DNA of 64,000 nt from Paenibacillus sp. FSL H8-0548 (lineage in GTDB: Bacteria > Bacillota > Bacilli > Paenibacillales > Paenibacillaceae), in NCBI RefSeq assembly GCF_038630985.1, contig NZ_CP152049.1:6158501-6222500 (forward strand), written 5' to 3'. The notes under the pieces were generated by a model. The model saw nothing but the letters and a program-made list of their open reading frames with translations. It did not search any database and was not told where the DNA came from. This document shows positions 17,402-26,662 of the stretch, in pieces (positions within the stretch are counted from its first letter, which is position 1; each line of letters starts with the position of its first letter). The translations under genes and the position numbers were made by a program.

Positions 17402-19881
17402 TCCGCATCCCCCTTCACGGCTTTAATAATTCCACAGCAGGAATACGTCATATGCGAATATTCCTCCACGGGGACGCCGCGGTCCTTTGCGAGCAGAAGG
17501 ATATGCTTCAGATTGGGATTATCAAGGCGATCAACTAAGATCTTCCAAGGGACTCTTCGCAATAGAACACGGGTCGTCTCGCCAACTCCCGGCTTAATGA
17601 AATTGACATCGGAAACGCCAAAGTCACTCTGGATACGGGCAATATCCTGCATCCCCTGCCAAGTGACCTCCACAAGCTCTGGATTTGCTTCCAATTGAAG
17701 TGCCTCTGCCTTCGAGCTGGCGGCAGTCTGAGGGAAATAAGCAGCAATCGTATCCACGAACACATTCGTTAGATCCGAATCCTCCCATTCCTTATAAAAC
17801 TTTGCGCCGTGGAAGTCATCCGGTCCAATGAGATCGCTGCGCAGCACAGTGCGGCTGATAAGACCCGAAACGGTAGAGTTGAGACATGCGCTAGGGATGA
17901 GAAAGTCCTCTCTTGTGCCGAATGTGCCTGCACAATATCCAGGGTCCGCCAGCACGGCAAGCTCATCGTTCAGCTCGATGCCATACTTTTGCTTCATCAG
18001 GCTGCATGCCGCAATGAGTACCTTGCGAATAGCCCCCTTGCCCGTCCAGCCGTCTACAAACTGTACTTTTCTATCGGGATGAGTCTGATTAATATAGAGC
18101 AAGGCATTCTCGTCAATCCCTTTTCCCCTAATAATCGAAAGACTATAATGAGGAATGTCTATTCCATAGGCTTGCTTAATGTAGCGTTTGATCAATACTC
18201 CGATCGGCGTGCCGCCCCTCGCCAAGGAAGCGAGTACAACATCAAACCCATATTTCTTGACGATCATTTCTGATACAGTTCCGACTGCTTGAGCGATGCG
18301 GGCTGCAGACTCCTTAAGCGTAAGCTCGAATAGCTGAATGTATTCAGCAGTTGGCTGATACTCAATCGGAAGACTTTCTGAATAATGTCCGCCCGTCTGC
18401 ATAGCAGCCTCTCTATCCTCAGTTCGCTGCTCTAATGAGACATCACTCAAATCCTTAAGGAGAAAGATCACATCTTCACGCTTATAGCTGCCGATAGGTA
18501 CAGGATCGGCAAGCTTTTTTCGATTGAAATAAACGATATGAATATGCGGGATACCCAAAGAGAGCAGAATGCTTCTAAGCTCATTTAATTGCTCGGCAGC
18601 CATCTCGCGTTCCAGAAACAGAAATATTTCGTCATAATGATCGCGTGGAATATTGTACATGAAGTTCGTCACATCAGCATGCTCAGGGGACGCAAAGCGG
18701 TATGCAGAATGAACAGCATATTCTGGATGCGAATAAGGATGGATGGGACTGCGCGTGCTTGATTGATACCAAGTATCGTTACCTAGCTTCGCCGCTACTC
18801 GCATCGGAATGTACATAAACTCTCCCGTACCCATGCACAGCGCTTTACTGCCCAGTCTATGCTGCTGCAGTAAGGCTGCCGCCAGCTCTACTTCACGATC
18901 AAGGAGCAGGCTCTCCTCTGCGGTTAGTCCGAAGCGGCCGGTATGCTGAAGATATGAGGTGTCTCCATTTCGTGCCGTGAGGCCCAAGAAGCAGTCATTC
19001 ACATAAAGGTAATCCATCGTCGGCTCAATTGCCTGCACATGCTGCTCCGCCAAATAGTCCGTGCTCTCAACCGGGCTGCCCTGCACCGCGATCTGCCCGG
19101 ACACTAGCGATAGGCAGCTTACACTTATGCCCAGCTCCTGTTCAAGCCTGCTAAAGCGCTCAATATTTTCCACAGAGCGCCAATCCAGCAGACTAGCCAC
19201 GATATAATTTTTCTTGCCGTATTTTGCGTGCAAATCATAAATAATATTGATGGTCGTTTTACCTGTGGTCATTTCGTCATCTACTAAAATAATCGTTTCA
19301 GCTTGCTCGAATACAGCTGGATCAGCCGCATAACAGCGATGTGTAGTCGCATGGGAATGCTCCTCCTCAAAATCAATGCAGGAGGACATATAGGCAATGC
19401 TCTCACGCGTCGTATGCAAATAGGAAGCCTGTCCATCGAACATATCGAACATGCTGTGCCCGAGCGCCGTAGCCGTTTCCGCAAACCCGATAAACAGCGT
19501 TTTTTCAGTTAAGCTCATTTTGCTGCGCTTCATCTGCTCGTATACTTCTGGGGCTGAATCCGGCTCTTCGAAAGCCTGAAGCAGCTGCTCTATCCTAATT
19601 GGAAGCGGCTCGCCTCTGAACTGCTGATACAATAGACCGAGTGCCGCTCCCGATAGCAAGGAAACATGCGGCCTTACCGGAATATGCTTGCCAAGCACCT
19701 TACTTACGAATAAGAAGCTGCGTTTTTTATTTATTCTGGCCGCCATCTGAAACAGCTGCTCCAGCGGAATATGAAAAGCGTTGCTTGTTACTTCTATCGA
19801 AATCTCTAAGTCTCCAATAATATTAAACGATTGCGGACTCTCGTTCTGCTGCAAGCAAGCAGGTGAAGTTTTGGTTTTCAT
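17398..19881 (-). CDS. Fused phosphoribosyltransferase-TRSP-phosphoribosyltransferase of the Ter module
   Basis: An 827-residue protein joining two enzymes. The N-terminal half holds a phosphoribosyltransferase with the PRPP loop ILVDDEMTTGKT (199-210). The middle has a TRSP domain including SSTRSP (374-379) and MGTGEFMYIP. The C-terminal half is a second PRTase-like domain (PRTase_1/StiP type) with QFVDGWTGKGAI (607-618), preceded by ASLARGGTPIGVL. PRTases transfer ribose 5-phosphate from PRPP to a base or similar nucleophile. In many Ter clusters these halves are separate genes. The start ATG 19881 has GGGGTG upstream and overlaps the end of the aldolase gene by 59 bases. Function in an unknown nucleoside-like pathway is a published prediction for this family. 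Confidence 0.87.
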   Translation of the reverse strand: MKTKTSPACLQQNESPQSFNIIGDLEISIEVTSNAFHIPLEQLFQMAARINKKRSFLFVSKVLGKHIPVRPHVSLLSGAALGLLYQQFRGEPLPIRIEQLLQAFEEPDSAPEVYEQMKRSKMSLTEKTLFIGFAETATALGHSMFDMFDGQASYLHTTRESIAYMSSCIDFEEEHSHATTHRCYAADPAVFEQAETIILVDDEMTTGKTTINIIYDLHAKYGKKNYIVASLLDWRSVENIERFSRLEQELGISVSCLSLVSGQIAVQGSPVESTDYLAEQHVQAIEPTMDYLYVNDCFLGLTARNGDTSYLQHTGRFGLTAEESLLLDREVELAAALLQQHRLGSKALCMGTGEFMYIPMRVAAKLGNDTWYQSSTRSPIHPYSHPEYAVHSAYRFASPEHADVTNFMYNIPRDHYDEIFLFLEREMAAEQLNELRSILLSLGIPHIHIVYFNRKKLADPVPIGSYKREDVIFLLKDLSDVSLEQRTEDREAAMQTGGHYSESLPIEYQPTAEYIQLFELTLKESAARIAQAVGTVSEMIVKKYGFDVVLASLARGGTPIGVLIKRYIKQAYGIDIPHYSLSIIRGKGIDENALLYINQTHPDRKVQFVDGWTGKGAIRKVLIAACSLMKQKYGIELNDELAVLADPGYCAGTFGTREDFLIPSACLNSTVSGLISRTVLRSDLIGPDDFHGAKFYKEWEDSDLTNVFVDTIAAYFPQTAASSKAEALQLEANPELVEVTWQGMQDIARIQSDFGVSDVNFIKPGVGETTRVLLRRVPWKILVDRLDNPNLKHILLLAKDRGVPVEEYSHMTYSCCGIIKAVKGDAE

Positions 19882-21028
19882 TTAGCACCCCATATATGTT
19901 CGATCTGATCATCATTCGTCTGGCCCAAGTCATATGCGGCTTAAACTCATTCATTTTGTTCGAATAACGGCTCTTCATCACGCCAAAATCGCCTTGTCCG
20001 TTTTCAATAATGTGCAGGGCGTCCATATATTCCTCATGCGTAACCACAAACATCGACTGTACCGGCTTAATATGAGTAGGATGAATAATTGTTTTTCCGA
20101 GAATGCCATTTTCCTTGTCCATAGCTACCTCGCGTATAAGCCCGTCCACATATTTATTGATATATTCCATCCGCAAAATGCGTCCGTGCCGTCCCATGCT
20201 CTCCTCGAAGGGTGTCTGCCTAAGCTGAGGCTTGAATACCCGATCGCTCTTAAAATACTCCCATACCGGTCCCGAGATGACAAAATGGTTGTCCATTCTA
20301 CCAAATACATTTACGATATCAGCTATACAATCCCGTATGACGCCAATGTCATAGATCGTATGATCCGGACTTCTGCGAAGCCCAAATAAACTGGAAAAAT
20401 CAGTAGCACCGATGCGAACATTCAGCACATATTCCTTGTACTCGTTCAGAAGAGCCGATATGCCAAGCAGCGTCTCAAGTCTCTTCTCCCGATAGATGAC
20501 GTCCGCGCTCTCCAATATAGGCATGCCATATAACGTTGAGCTTGTTGGCATTTTTCGTTTGTTATAATCAGCGAGCAGTCTCAAATACTCGCCGCCGGTT
20601 TCCACGTTGAATTTTGGAAAAACGATTCCTGTAATGTAAGCAATCTCTTCACCGAAGAAAGAGAGCAGCCGCTTTAGCTGATCTACAGAGCGCACTCTAA
20701 TAAATATAAGAGGGACATCATCGGAACGTAATAAACCTACCGAAATGTATCGACCAATCTTTAATAGCGTTGCTTTCAGTGTTGCTTCTGCATACTCCAG
20801 CTGATTATCGCCTACCGCATCTTCAAGGTCTATCACCATAGACACGAGTCCTTCGTGTTTTACGGCTACCAAATCATCTGCTATGTTATCTTTGGTTGCT
20901 GGCATATATAGCGCAGCACCAACCGCGTGAGCAATAATTTCTTTGTCCGTATAATTATTGAACTGAGTCGGAAGGGAATAAAAGAAATTTTGCTCTTCTT
21001 CATTGGTAAGATAGTTAAAATACCTCAA
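19823..21028 (-). CDS. HpcH/HpaI aldolase / citrate-lyase-beta-like enzyme of the Ter module
   Basis: A C-C lyase of the CitE/HpcH TIM-barrel superfamily, about 401 residues. Visible blocks are LYMPATKDNI, VIDLEDAVGDNQ (metal-binding Glu/Asp), FIRVRS, GIVFPKF, LYGMPILESADV, NVRIGATDFSSLFGLRR and KTIIHPTHI. CitE-like enzymes act on acyl-CoA or oxo-acid substrates; here the substrate is unknown. The frame is open to 21058, but TTG 21028 lies six bases after GGAGGG and is preferred. It is the first gene after the terminator between terC and the biosynthetic block. Confidence 0.85.
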   Translation of the reverse strand: MRYFNYLTNEEEQNFFYSLPTQFNNYTDKEIIAHAVGAALYMPATKDNIADDLVAVKHEGLVSMVIDLEDAVGDNQLEYAEATLKATLLKIGRYISVGLLRSDDVPLIFIRVRSVDQLKRLLSFFGEEIAYITGIVFPKFNVETGGEYLRLLADYNKRKMPTSSTLYGMPILESADVIYREKRLETLLGISALLNEYKEYVLNVRIGATDFSSLFGLRRSPDHTIYDIGVIRDCIADIVNVFGRMDNHFVISGPVWEYFKSDRVFKPQLRQTPFEESMGRHGRILRMEYINKYVDGLIREVAMDKENGILGKTIIHPTHIKPVQSMFVVTHEEYMDALHIIENGQGDFGVMKSRYSNKMNEFKPHMTWARRMMIRSNIYGVLNENQNFTCLLAAERESAIV

Positions 21029-21070
21029 AGTTATCCCTCCTAAAATGTTGTAAGGCAAGCTGGGATTAAA

Positions 21071-21105
21071 AATATCCCTCGTGTTTCATTGAGGGATATT
21101 CCAAA
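21071..21105 (-). terminator. Intra-operon terminator between terC and the aldolase gene
   Basis: A perfect ten-base stem (AATATCCCTC with GAGGGATATT) followed by a T-rich tail on the minus strand, in the 96-base gap. It could reduce expression of the downstream biosynthetic genes relative to terD and terC. Confidence 0.7.
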
Positions 21106-21124
21106 AAATGGATGTATTTGCCTA

Positions 21125-21916
21125 TTAGGCTGCTTTTGATTCTCTTTTTCTGCGCATAGCACCGTAAATAAGTGTGCCTGCAAATACTGCGATAATTAAA
21201 CCGAAAAACACAGTATGCGATACATGGAAACCATACGCGCCGGCGATCATTTTCACACCGATAACGATAATGAGAATGAAGGCTGCTTTCTCAAGCTCAG
21301 GGAACTTATCAATAAGCTTGAGGAACACCTGCGCCACGCCACGCATCATAAGTACGCCAAGAATACCGCCGAGGAATAATACCCAAACCTCTTCGCTCAC
21401 GCCGAATGCAGCGAGAACACTGTCGATACTGAACGCAATATCCATGATTTCAACGGCAAGCACGGTACGCCAGAAGCTTAGACCTTTATTTTGAACCTCT
21501 GACTCTTCCCCACCGCCCTTCTTGCCAATGTAAGGAATGAGTGGAATATTGCCAACACGCGCAAGCTTAAATTCGAGATGGAAGAGATTGCTTAACGCGA
21601 TCCAGAGCAGATACAAACCGCCGGCGACTTTAATCCAAGTAATTTGCACCAAATACACACCGACACCAATTGCGATAAAGCGGAAGATATAGGCACCAAT
21701 GATCCCGTAGAACAACGCTCTCTTCTGCTGTTCCTTCGGCAAATGCTTAACCATAACTGCAAGCACTAGCGCGTTATCCGCGGATAGCAAGCCTTCCAAA
21801 ATAACGAGTGTTGCAACAATTCCTAGGTTCGCTGGATCCGTAAAAACCTGCGACAAATTATCCCAGTGAAAGAAGCTGCCAAAATTCGCTATGATGTTTT
21901 GAAAAAAATCAACCAT
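21125..21916 (-). CDS. terC: TerC-family integral membrane protein
   Basis: A 263-residue polytopic membrane protein with about seven transmembrane helices. It carries the TerC signature in two acidic membrane-embedded motifs: LEGLLSADNALVLAVM in helix 1-2 and EIMDIAFSIDSVLAAFGV in the middle. Members are implicated in metal (manganese) export or in anchoring TerD/TerB complexes to the membrane. It lies 26 bases from the upstream two-domain TerD gene, in the same orientation, and is equivalent to YceF of the B. subtilis yceCDEFGHI operon. Confidence 0.92.
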   Translation of the reverse strand: MVDFFQNIIANFGSFFHWDNLSQVFTDPANLGIVATLVILEGLLSADNALVLAVMVKHLPKEQQKRALFYGIIGAYIFRFIAIGVGVYLVQITWIKVAGGLYLLWIALSNLFHLEFKLARVGNIPLIPYIGKKGGGEESEVQNKGLSFWRTVLAVEIMDIAFSIDSVLAAFGVSEEVWVLFLGGILGVLMMRGVAQVFLKLIDKFPELEKAAFILIIVIGVKMIAGAYGFHVSHTVFFGLIIAVFAGTLIYGAMRRKRESKAA

Positions 21917-21941
21917 ACTGTGAATACCTCCGCATAATGCA

Positions 21942-23228
21942 TTATTTGCTTCCTTGAACCCATCTCAGACCCCAGCGGTAAGCCTCATCAAGCTCTTTAT
22001 GCCCCGAGAAATACTGCACAAGCCGCTGGATACTAAACGTTTGATCACCTACATTCTCTACCATAGCAATGGCACACATACCCTTACGATTATTATGCTC
22101 GTCCATGCGAACTTCAATGTCAGGCCCGCCCGATTGTTTGATCGTTACAATCCCCGCGGCTTCAGCCCAATTCGTTGCTCCTTCATAAATGTACGCATAA
22201 ATAACGATACGTTTAATTTCGGATACTTTATTGCCATTTATTCTAAGATTCTCACCCGTCGTAATGGAGCCGGTACGATCATCCCCGTCCAAGGAGACAT
22301 ATGGTGCCCGTGAGAAATCACCGAAGCTGTTGCCTAAAGCCTGAACAGAGCCCTTCATGCCGTTCTTCAATTCATAGAGACAGCCGACATCGAGGTCCAC
22401 GCCAGCGCTCGATCTTCCAAAAAATCCAGTTGAAGCTTTCTTTTGATTCCAATTCAAATTGATTACAATTTCGCCGAGTGCACCTGCACCCTTTTGCAGG
22501 TTAATGACATCTCCGCGTTTCGTGAGAGATATCTTACTGAGATTTACCGGCGCTGCTTTTGGCTCAGCGATGATCGGTTCAGGAGGCTTAGGCGGAATAA
22601 TAGGTGCTTTCACAGGAGCCGGTGAAGGCGCTGGTGCTGGCGAAGGGGTGGGTGCATCTGCCTTCACTTCAATACCAAAACTATTGCAGAGCGCAGCCAA
22701 TCCGCCTGAATAGCCTGATCCAATAGCGCTGAATTTCCATTCGCCATTATATCTATATAAATCTCCTACGACAATCGCAGTCTCAATAGAGAAGTTTTTT
22801 CCAATTTCATACCGCAAAATTTCACGGCCTGTTGTTTCGTCGATGATGCGGATATAGGCATCATTCACGTTAGAAAAACTTTGTCTCTTCGCTTCACCAT
22901 CGTAGATGGTTAGTGTAAAGGAGATTCGTTCAATTGCTTGAGGCACCTCGCTTAGGCGCACGACGACTTGCTCCTTGTCTACTTTTCCTGCCACGTTTCT
23001 TTTGTTTTCTCCTACGAGCTCAATTGAACCACTCGAATCTTTAGGATTGCTATAAAAAATAAGATCAGAATCTCCTGCAACTTTTCCAGACGCGCGTAAT
23101 AAAAAAGATGAAAAATCGATATCAATGCCTGCTGCGCTATTCCAACCCATTCCTATCAGGATGCTCTTGAGGGAAGGATTGTTTTTTGTAATATCCGCCT
23201 TCTGACCCTTCAATAATGCAAGCTCCAT
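21942..23228 (-). CDS. Two-domain TerD-family protein
   Basis: A 428-residue protein with two TerD domains (about residues 1-190 and 235-428) joined by a Pro/Ala-rich linker. ATG 23228 has AAGGCGG upstream; the frame extends to 23270. TerD domains are calcium-binding beta-sandwiches. The N-terminal copy has lost the usual acidic loop: GENKRNVAGKVDKEQV stands where paralogues have [14 protein letters not shown]. The C-terminal copy has DLDVGCLYEL and DDRTGSITTGENL and resembles TerA-like proteins. It probably acts as a scaffold with the single-domain paralogues. Confidence 0.88.
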   Translation of the reverse strand: MELALLKGQKADITKNNPSLKSILIGMGWNSAAGIDIDFSSFLLRASGKVAGDSDLIFYSNPKDSSGSIELVGENKRNVAGKVDKEQVVVRLSEVPQAIERISFTLTIYDGEAKRQSFSNVNDAYIRIIDETTGREILRYEIGKNFSIETAIVVGDLYRYNGEWKFSAIGSGYSGGLAALCNSFGIEVKADAPTPSPAPAPSPAPVKAPIIPPKPPEPIIAEPKAAPVNLSKISLTKRGDVINLQKGAGALGEIVINLNWNQKKASTGFFGRSSAGVDLDVGCLYELKNGMKGSVQALGNSFGDFSRAPYVSLDGDDRTGSITTGENLRINGNKVSEIKRIVIYAYIYEGATNWAEAAGIVTIKQSGGPDIEVRMDEHNNRKGMCAIAMVENVGDQTFSIQRLVQYFSGHKELDEAYRWGLRWVQGSK

Positions 23229-23301
23229 AAGTAAACCGCCTTTTCCGTAAAATAAAATAGGGTGACTCATCTCAGCCTTGCCACCCTAAACGTCATTTGA
23301 A

Positions 23302-23880
23302 TTACACGGTTAAACCATAATTGCGGCAAAGCGATGCAAGTCCACCGGAGAAGCCTGAACCAACGGCTTGAAACTTCCAGTCTGCCCCTTGCCGATATAG
23401 CTCACAAAATACGATAGCCGTCTCAACTGAAAACTCTTCTCCAAGATCATATCGAAGCACTTCTCTGCCTGTTGTATCATCTACTAAACGAACAAAGGCA
23501 TTTGAAACCTGTCCAAAGTTTTGGTGTCTGGATTCAGCATCATGAATGGTAACCGTAATTCCGATACGCTGGATATGAGCAGGCACTTTAGCAAAATCAA
23601 TTTTGACTTGCTCATCGTCACCATCGCCCTCGCCTGTACGGTTATCGCCGGTATGCTCAACCGCCCCGTTATAAGCAATTAACGCATTGTAAAATACAAA
23701 ATCCTTCTCATCCTTGGCTTTACCATCCTGATGCAGCAGAAAAGCACTCGCATCCAGATCAATTTCGCCTCCGCCAGTATACTTGTTTGTATCCCAGCCA
23801 AGACCAAGAACAACCTTTGTTAGTCCGGGATTTGTTTTGGTAAGATCAATCCGCTGCCCCTTTGAGAGATTAATGGACAT
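23302..23880 (-). CDS. terD: TerD-family calcium-binding stress protein
   Basis: A 192-residue single TerD domain. It starts with the family N-terminus [20 protein letters not shown] and has the core [19 protein letters not shown], the acidic calcium loop [14 protein letters not shown], and the C-terminal [17 protein letters not shown]. Fourth of five terD genes in transcription order, 36 bases from its upstream neighbour. Such paralogues probably arose by tandem duplication and may form mixed assemblies. Confidence 0.93.
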   Translation of the reverse strand: MSINLSKGQRIDLTKTNPGLTKVVLGLGWDTNKYTGGGEIDLDASAFLLHQDGKAKDEKDFVFYNALIAYNGAVEHTGDNRTGEGDGDDEQVKIDFAKVPAHIQRIGITVTIHDAESRHQNFGQVSNAFVRLVDDTTGREVLRYDLGEEFSVETAIVFCELYRQGADWKFQAVGSGFSGGLASLCRNYGLTV

Positions 23881-23915
23881 CGTTCTACTCCTCCTTAACG
23901 TTGCCTAGGTTTGTT

Positions 23916-24488
23916 TTATACGCCGAAGTCGTTGCAAAGCCCTTCAAGCCCATTCTGGTAGCCGCTTCCGACTGCACTAAATTTCCACTCGCTGTTGTGA
24001 CGATACAGCTCGCCTACAACGACTGCCGTTTCAACTGAGAAATCCTCGCCCAAATCATAACGAATCAATTCTTCCCCAGTATCCTCATTCAAGACACGAA
24101 CATAAGCGTTAGCTACCTGTCCAAAGTTCTGATTGCGCTGACTCGCTTCATGAATCGTAATACAGAAAGCCACTTTCTGTATGTCTGCCGGCACAGCAGG
24201 CAGATTGATCTTGATGCTTTCATCGTCACCGGCGCCTTCGCCGCTGCGGTTGTCACCGGAGGAGACAATAGAGCCATTCGGATTCGATTTATTGTTATAA
24301 AAAATAAATTCCTTCTCGCTGCTTACTTTACCCGTTGCATTCAAGCAAAATGCCGTCGCATCCAAATCAAATTCGTTTCCGCCGTCATATTTGTTAACAT
24401 CCCATCCGAGGCCTATTGTAATTTTAGACAAGCCTGGGTTAGATTTAGTCAAATCTACCTTCTGTCCCTTTGATAAATTAACTGGCAA
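23916..24488 (-). CDS. terD: TerD-family calcium-binding stress protein
   Basis: A 190-residue TerD domain ([60 protein letters not shown]). The acidic loop is complete. Third of five. It is separated from the preceding terD gene by about 400 bases that contain three tandem hairpin repeats and a terminator-like hairpin, so its expression may be uncoupled from the first two genes. The start is supported by GAGGAGGC upstream. Confidence 0.93.
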   Translation of the reverse strand: MPVNLSKGQKVDLTKSNPGLSKITIGLGWDVNKYDGGNEFDLDATAFCLNATGKVSSEKEFIFYNNKSNPNGSIVSSGDNRSGEGAGDDESIKINLPAVPADIQKVAFCITIHEASQRNQNFGQVANAYVRVLNEDTGEELIRYDLGEDFSVETAVVVGELYRHNSEWKFSAVGSGYQNGLEGLCNDFGV

Positions 24489-24520
24489 AATAAATGCCTC
24501 CTCGTGGAATATGTAATGAT

Positions 24521-24840
24521 TATACTTTCCTATATTTCAAGGTGAAACGGCTGTCGCCGTCCTTTGACGGCGCTTGCGCGTTTCATTCCAGAAATATAGG
24601 CGGAGTATAAGTGTGAAACTTATACTTTCCTATATTTCAAGGTGAAACGGCTGTCGCCGTCCTTTGACGGCGGCTTGCGCGTTTCATTCCAGAAATATAG
24701 GCGGAGTATAAGTGTGAAACTTATACTTTCCTATATTTCAAGGTGAAACGGCTGTCGCAATCCTTTGGCGGCGGCTTGCGCGTTTCATTCCAGAAATATA
24801 GGCGGAGTATAAGTGTGAAACTTATACTTTCCTATATTTT
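24521..24840. repeat. Three tandem copies of a ~100-bp palindromic repeat
   Basis: Units start at 24521, 24621 and 24722 (periods 100, 101, 101), with a partial fourth at 24823. Each unit folds on itself: TATACTTTCCTATATTTC at one end pairs with GAAATATAGGCGGAGTATA at the other, with inner pairs GAAACG/CGTTTC and CGCCGTC/GACGGCG. The third unit has a changed loop (CGCAATC). It lies between two terD genes. Single relatives occur at four further sites in the window. Confidence 0.9.
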
Positions 24841-24871
24841 AAAAAAAGGGCCGCCACTGGCGACCCTTTAC
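24841..24871 (-). terminator. Terminator after the second terD gene
   Basis: GGG-CGCC pairs with GGCG-CCC and is followed by T7 on the minus strand, 17 bases after the stop codon of the gene at 24888. Confidence 0.8.
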
Positions 24872-24887
24872 GGGTAGTCGAAAACGA

Positions 24888-25469
24888 TTAGTTTGTAGAC
24901 AGACCATAGTTGCGTGCAAGACCGCCTAAGCCATCTTGAAAGCCGCTTCCAATTGCACTGAATTTCCATTCGCCGGAATGACGATAAAGCTCAGCTACAA
25001 CAACCGCTGTCTCAATGGAGAAATCTTCTCCTAGGTCATAACGGATCAGCTCAGTGCCGCTTTGCTCGTCTACGATACGAACGAAAGCATTGGATACTTG
25101 TCCAAAATTTTGGCTGCGTGCTTGTGCATCATGAATCGTGATGCCGAAGGCAATTTTATCTGTATCAGCTGGAACAGCAGGAAGGTCTACGATAACTTGC
25201 TCATCGTCTCCATCGCCTTCGCCTGTGCGGTTATCTCCAGTGTGGAGTACGGAGCCGTTGCTGTTCTTTGTATTGTTATAGAAAATAAAATCTGAATCGG
25301 AGCTTACTTTGCCTTGTGCGTTCAAGCAGAATACGGAAGCATCAAGGTCAAAATCTTTTCCGCCATCATATTTATTCGTATCCCAGCCTAGTCCAATCGT
25401 AATTTTTGTAAGACCAGGGTTTGTTTTCGTAAGATCGATTTTCTGTCCTTTGGATAAGCTAATTGCCAT
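24888..25469 (-). CDS. terD: TerD-family calcium-binding stress protein
   Basis: A 193-residue TerD domain with every family feature: [54 protein letters not shown] and [17 protein letters not shown]. Second of five in transcription order, 26 bases from the first gene and followed by its own terminator. The likely role is calcium-dependent assembly in envelope or metal stress, as for YceC-YceE of B. subtilis. Confidence 0.94.
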   Translation of the reverse strand: MAISLSKGQKIDLTKTNPGLTKITIGLGWDTNKYDGGKDFDLDASVFCLNAQGKVSSDSDFIFYNNTKNSNGSVLHTGDNRTGEGDGDDEQVIVDLPAVPADTDKIAFGITIHDAQARSQNFGQVSNAFVRIVDEQSGTELIRYDLGEDFSIETAVVVAELYRHSGEWKFSAIGSGFQDGLGGLARNYGLSTN

Positions 25470-25495
25470 TTGAATGCCCTCTTTTCTAGATTGAA

Positions 25496-26089
25496 TTATT
25501 GGTATTTACGAGCAAGAATATCGATATGCGGAGCATGAGTGCCTTCTCCGATTGCATTGAATTTCCATTCACCATTGTTTCTGTAAAGCTCGCCTACAAC
25601 AAGCGCTGTTTTGCCGGCATAGTTTTCTGTCAAATTAAATCGAATCAGCTCTTGGTTATTGCTCGGATTAACGATGCGAATAAACGCAGATTTGATCATG
25701 CCAAAATCCTGACGTCTGGATTCACATTCGTAAATGTTGACCACACAAAGAATCTTCTCAATATTAGCTGGAACACGGTCAAGCTGCACGATAATTTGCT
25801 CATCATCGCCATCGCCTTCACCTGTAATATTGTCTCCCGTATGAACAACCGTCCCGCAGCTGCTTTGCTTGTTATAGAAGCAAACAAGATTTTTCTCACC
25901 GCTTAACTTGCCATTTGCATCGAGCAGCAATGCCGAAGCATCACAGTCAACGTTGGCTGCCTTCTTCAAACCAAAAAAACCACCCTTAGTTTCAGCAGGA
26001 TCCCAACCCAATCCAACAATTACTTTGCTGAGACCAGCATTGCCTTTGGTTAAATCTACCTTCTGACCTTTAACAAGAGAGATAGCCAT
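25496..26089 (-). CDS. terD: TerD-family protein, first gene of the Ter operon
   Basis: A 197-residue TerD domain, the most divergent of the single-domain set. It has an insertion after the first strand ([20 protein letters not shown]) like the one in the C-terminal domain of the two-domain protein, and ends in [20 protein letters not shown] rather than GSGF. The acidic loop [14 protein letters not shown] is intact. The start is preceded by GGAAAGGGGGTG. An ECF-type promoter lies about 80 bases upstream. Confidence 0.93.
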   Translation of the reverse strand: MAISLVKGQKVDLTKGNAGLSKVIVGLGWDPAETKGGFFGLKKAANVDCDASALLLDANGKLSGEKNLVCFYNKQSSCGTVVHTGDNITGEGDGDDEQIIVQLDRVPANIEKILCVVNIYECESRRQDFGMIKSAFIRIVNPSNNQELIRFNLTENYAGKTALVVGELYRNNGEWKFNAIGEGTHAPHIDILARKYQ

Positions 26090-26168
26090 TAGAATTGCAC
26101 CCCCTTTCCATTATTTTACTCCAAATAGAACCATTGAGTGTGATTGTGATTTCATAAGCTCTAACATC

Positions 26169-26196
26169 AATACGCCTATCTAACTTCCAAGTTCCA
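26169..26196 (-). promoter_or_regulatory. Candidate ECF sigma-factor promoter of the Ter operon
   Basis: On the minus strand TGGAAC is followed after exactly 16 bases by CGTATT. This resembles the sigma-W/M/X class (consensus close to TGAAAC-N16-CGTATA). The homologous yce operon of B. subtilis is known to be under ECF and sigma-B control. Confidence 0.6.
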
Positions 26197-26534
26197 AAAA
26201 AATAAATTCCTACACTACATAATTCTACATAACCTGATAACTACCTCTTCTTTACCCAAACAAAATACGGAATAAACAGTTACGCTTAAAAAGCGATAGC
26301 AAGCTAATCCATCTTTAATTTTATAACATTCTCTCATCAAATTACAAATTTCTGCAAATTAATAAATTCAAATCGAAAAGGGCTATATCGTTATCCTCAT
26401 CGTTATATCTTTCCCAAAATTCACAATCCAAATAATAAACCGAAGAGACGCAGCCGACGAAAAAAAAAGGTGGAAAAATCAGATAATAAGCGTGATAATT
26501 ATATATAGTAAATATGCACTCGCGAGGTGTTCGC

Positions 26535-26633
26535 ATGGAATTTATAAGAAGGAACAAAACGAGCCTTATCTTCACTGCTTTGCTTCTCATTAATGGATTT
26601 TTTTTATTAACCATGTATCTTTCTAATCGTTAA
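26535..26633 (+). CDS. Possible 32-residue single-pass membrane peptide
   Basis: A short ORF with GAGGTG five bases before ATG 26535. It encodes a basic N-terminus (MEFIRRNKTS) and one hydrophobic helix (LIFTALLLINGFFLLTMYL), so it would insert in the membrane with the N-terminus inside. No homologue is recognised. It lies alone in the ~570-base gap between the Ter operon and a lipoprotein gene. Confidence 0.4.
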   Translation: MEFIRRNKTSLIFTALLLINGFFLLTMYLSNR

Positions 26634-26662
26634 AAAAGCAAACCAAACCTATGATGTGCCCT

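Noticed and set aside
24521..24840. Regular repeats suggesting a CRISPR array
   Set aside because: The whole ~100-bp unit repeats with no unique spacers, and each unit is palindromic. No cas genes are nearby.
26342..26614. 90-codon minus-strand ORF
   Set aside because: Aromatic-rich translation of AT-rich DNA without a ribosome binding site; it overlaps the better supported plus-strand microprotein.
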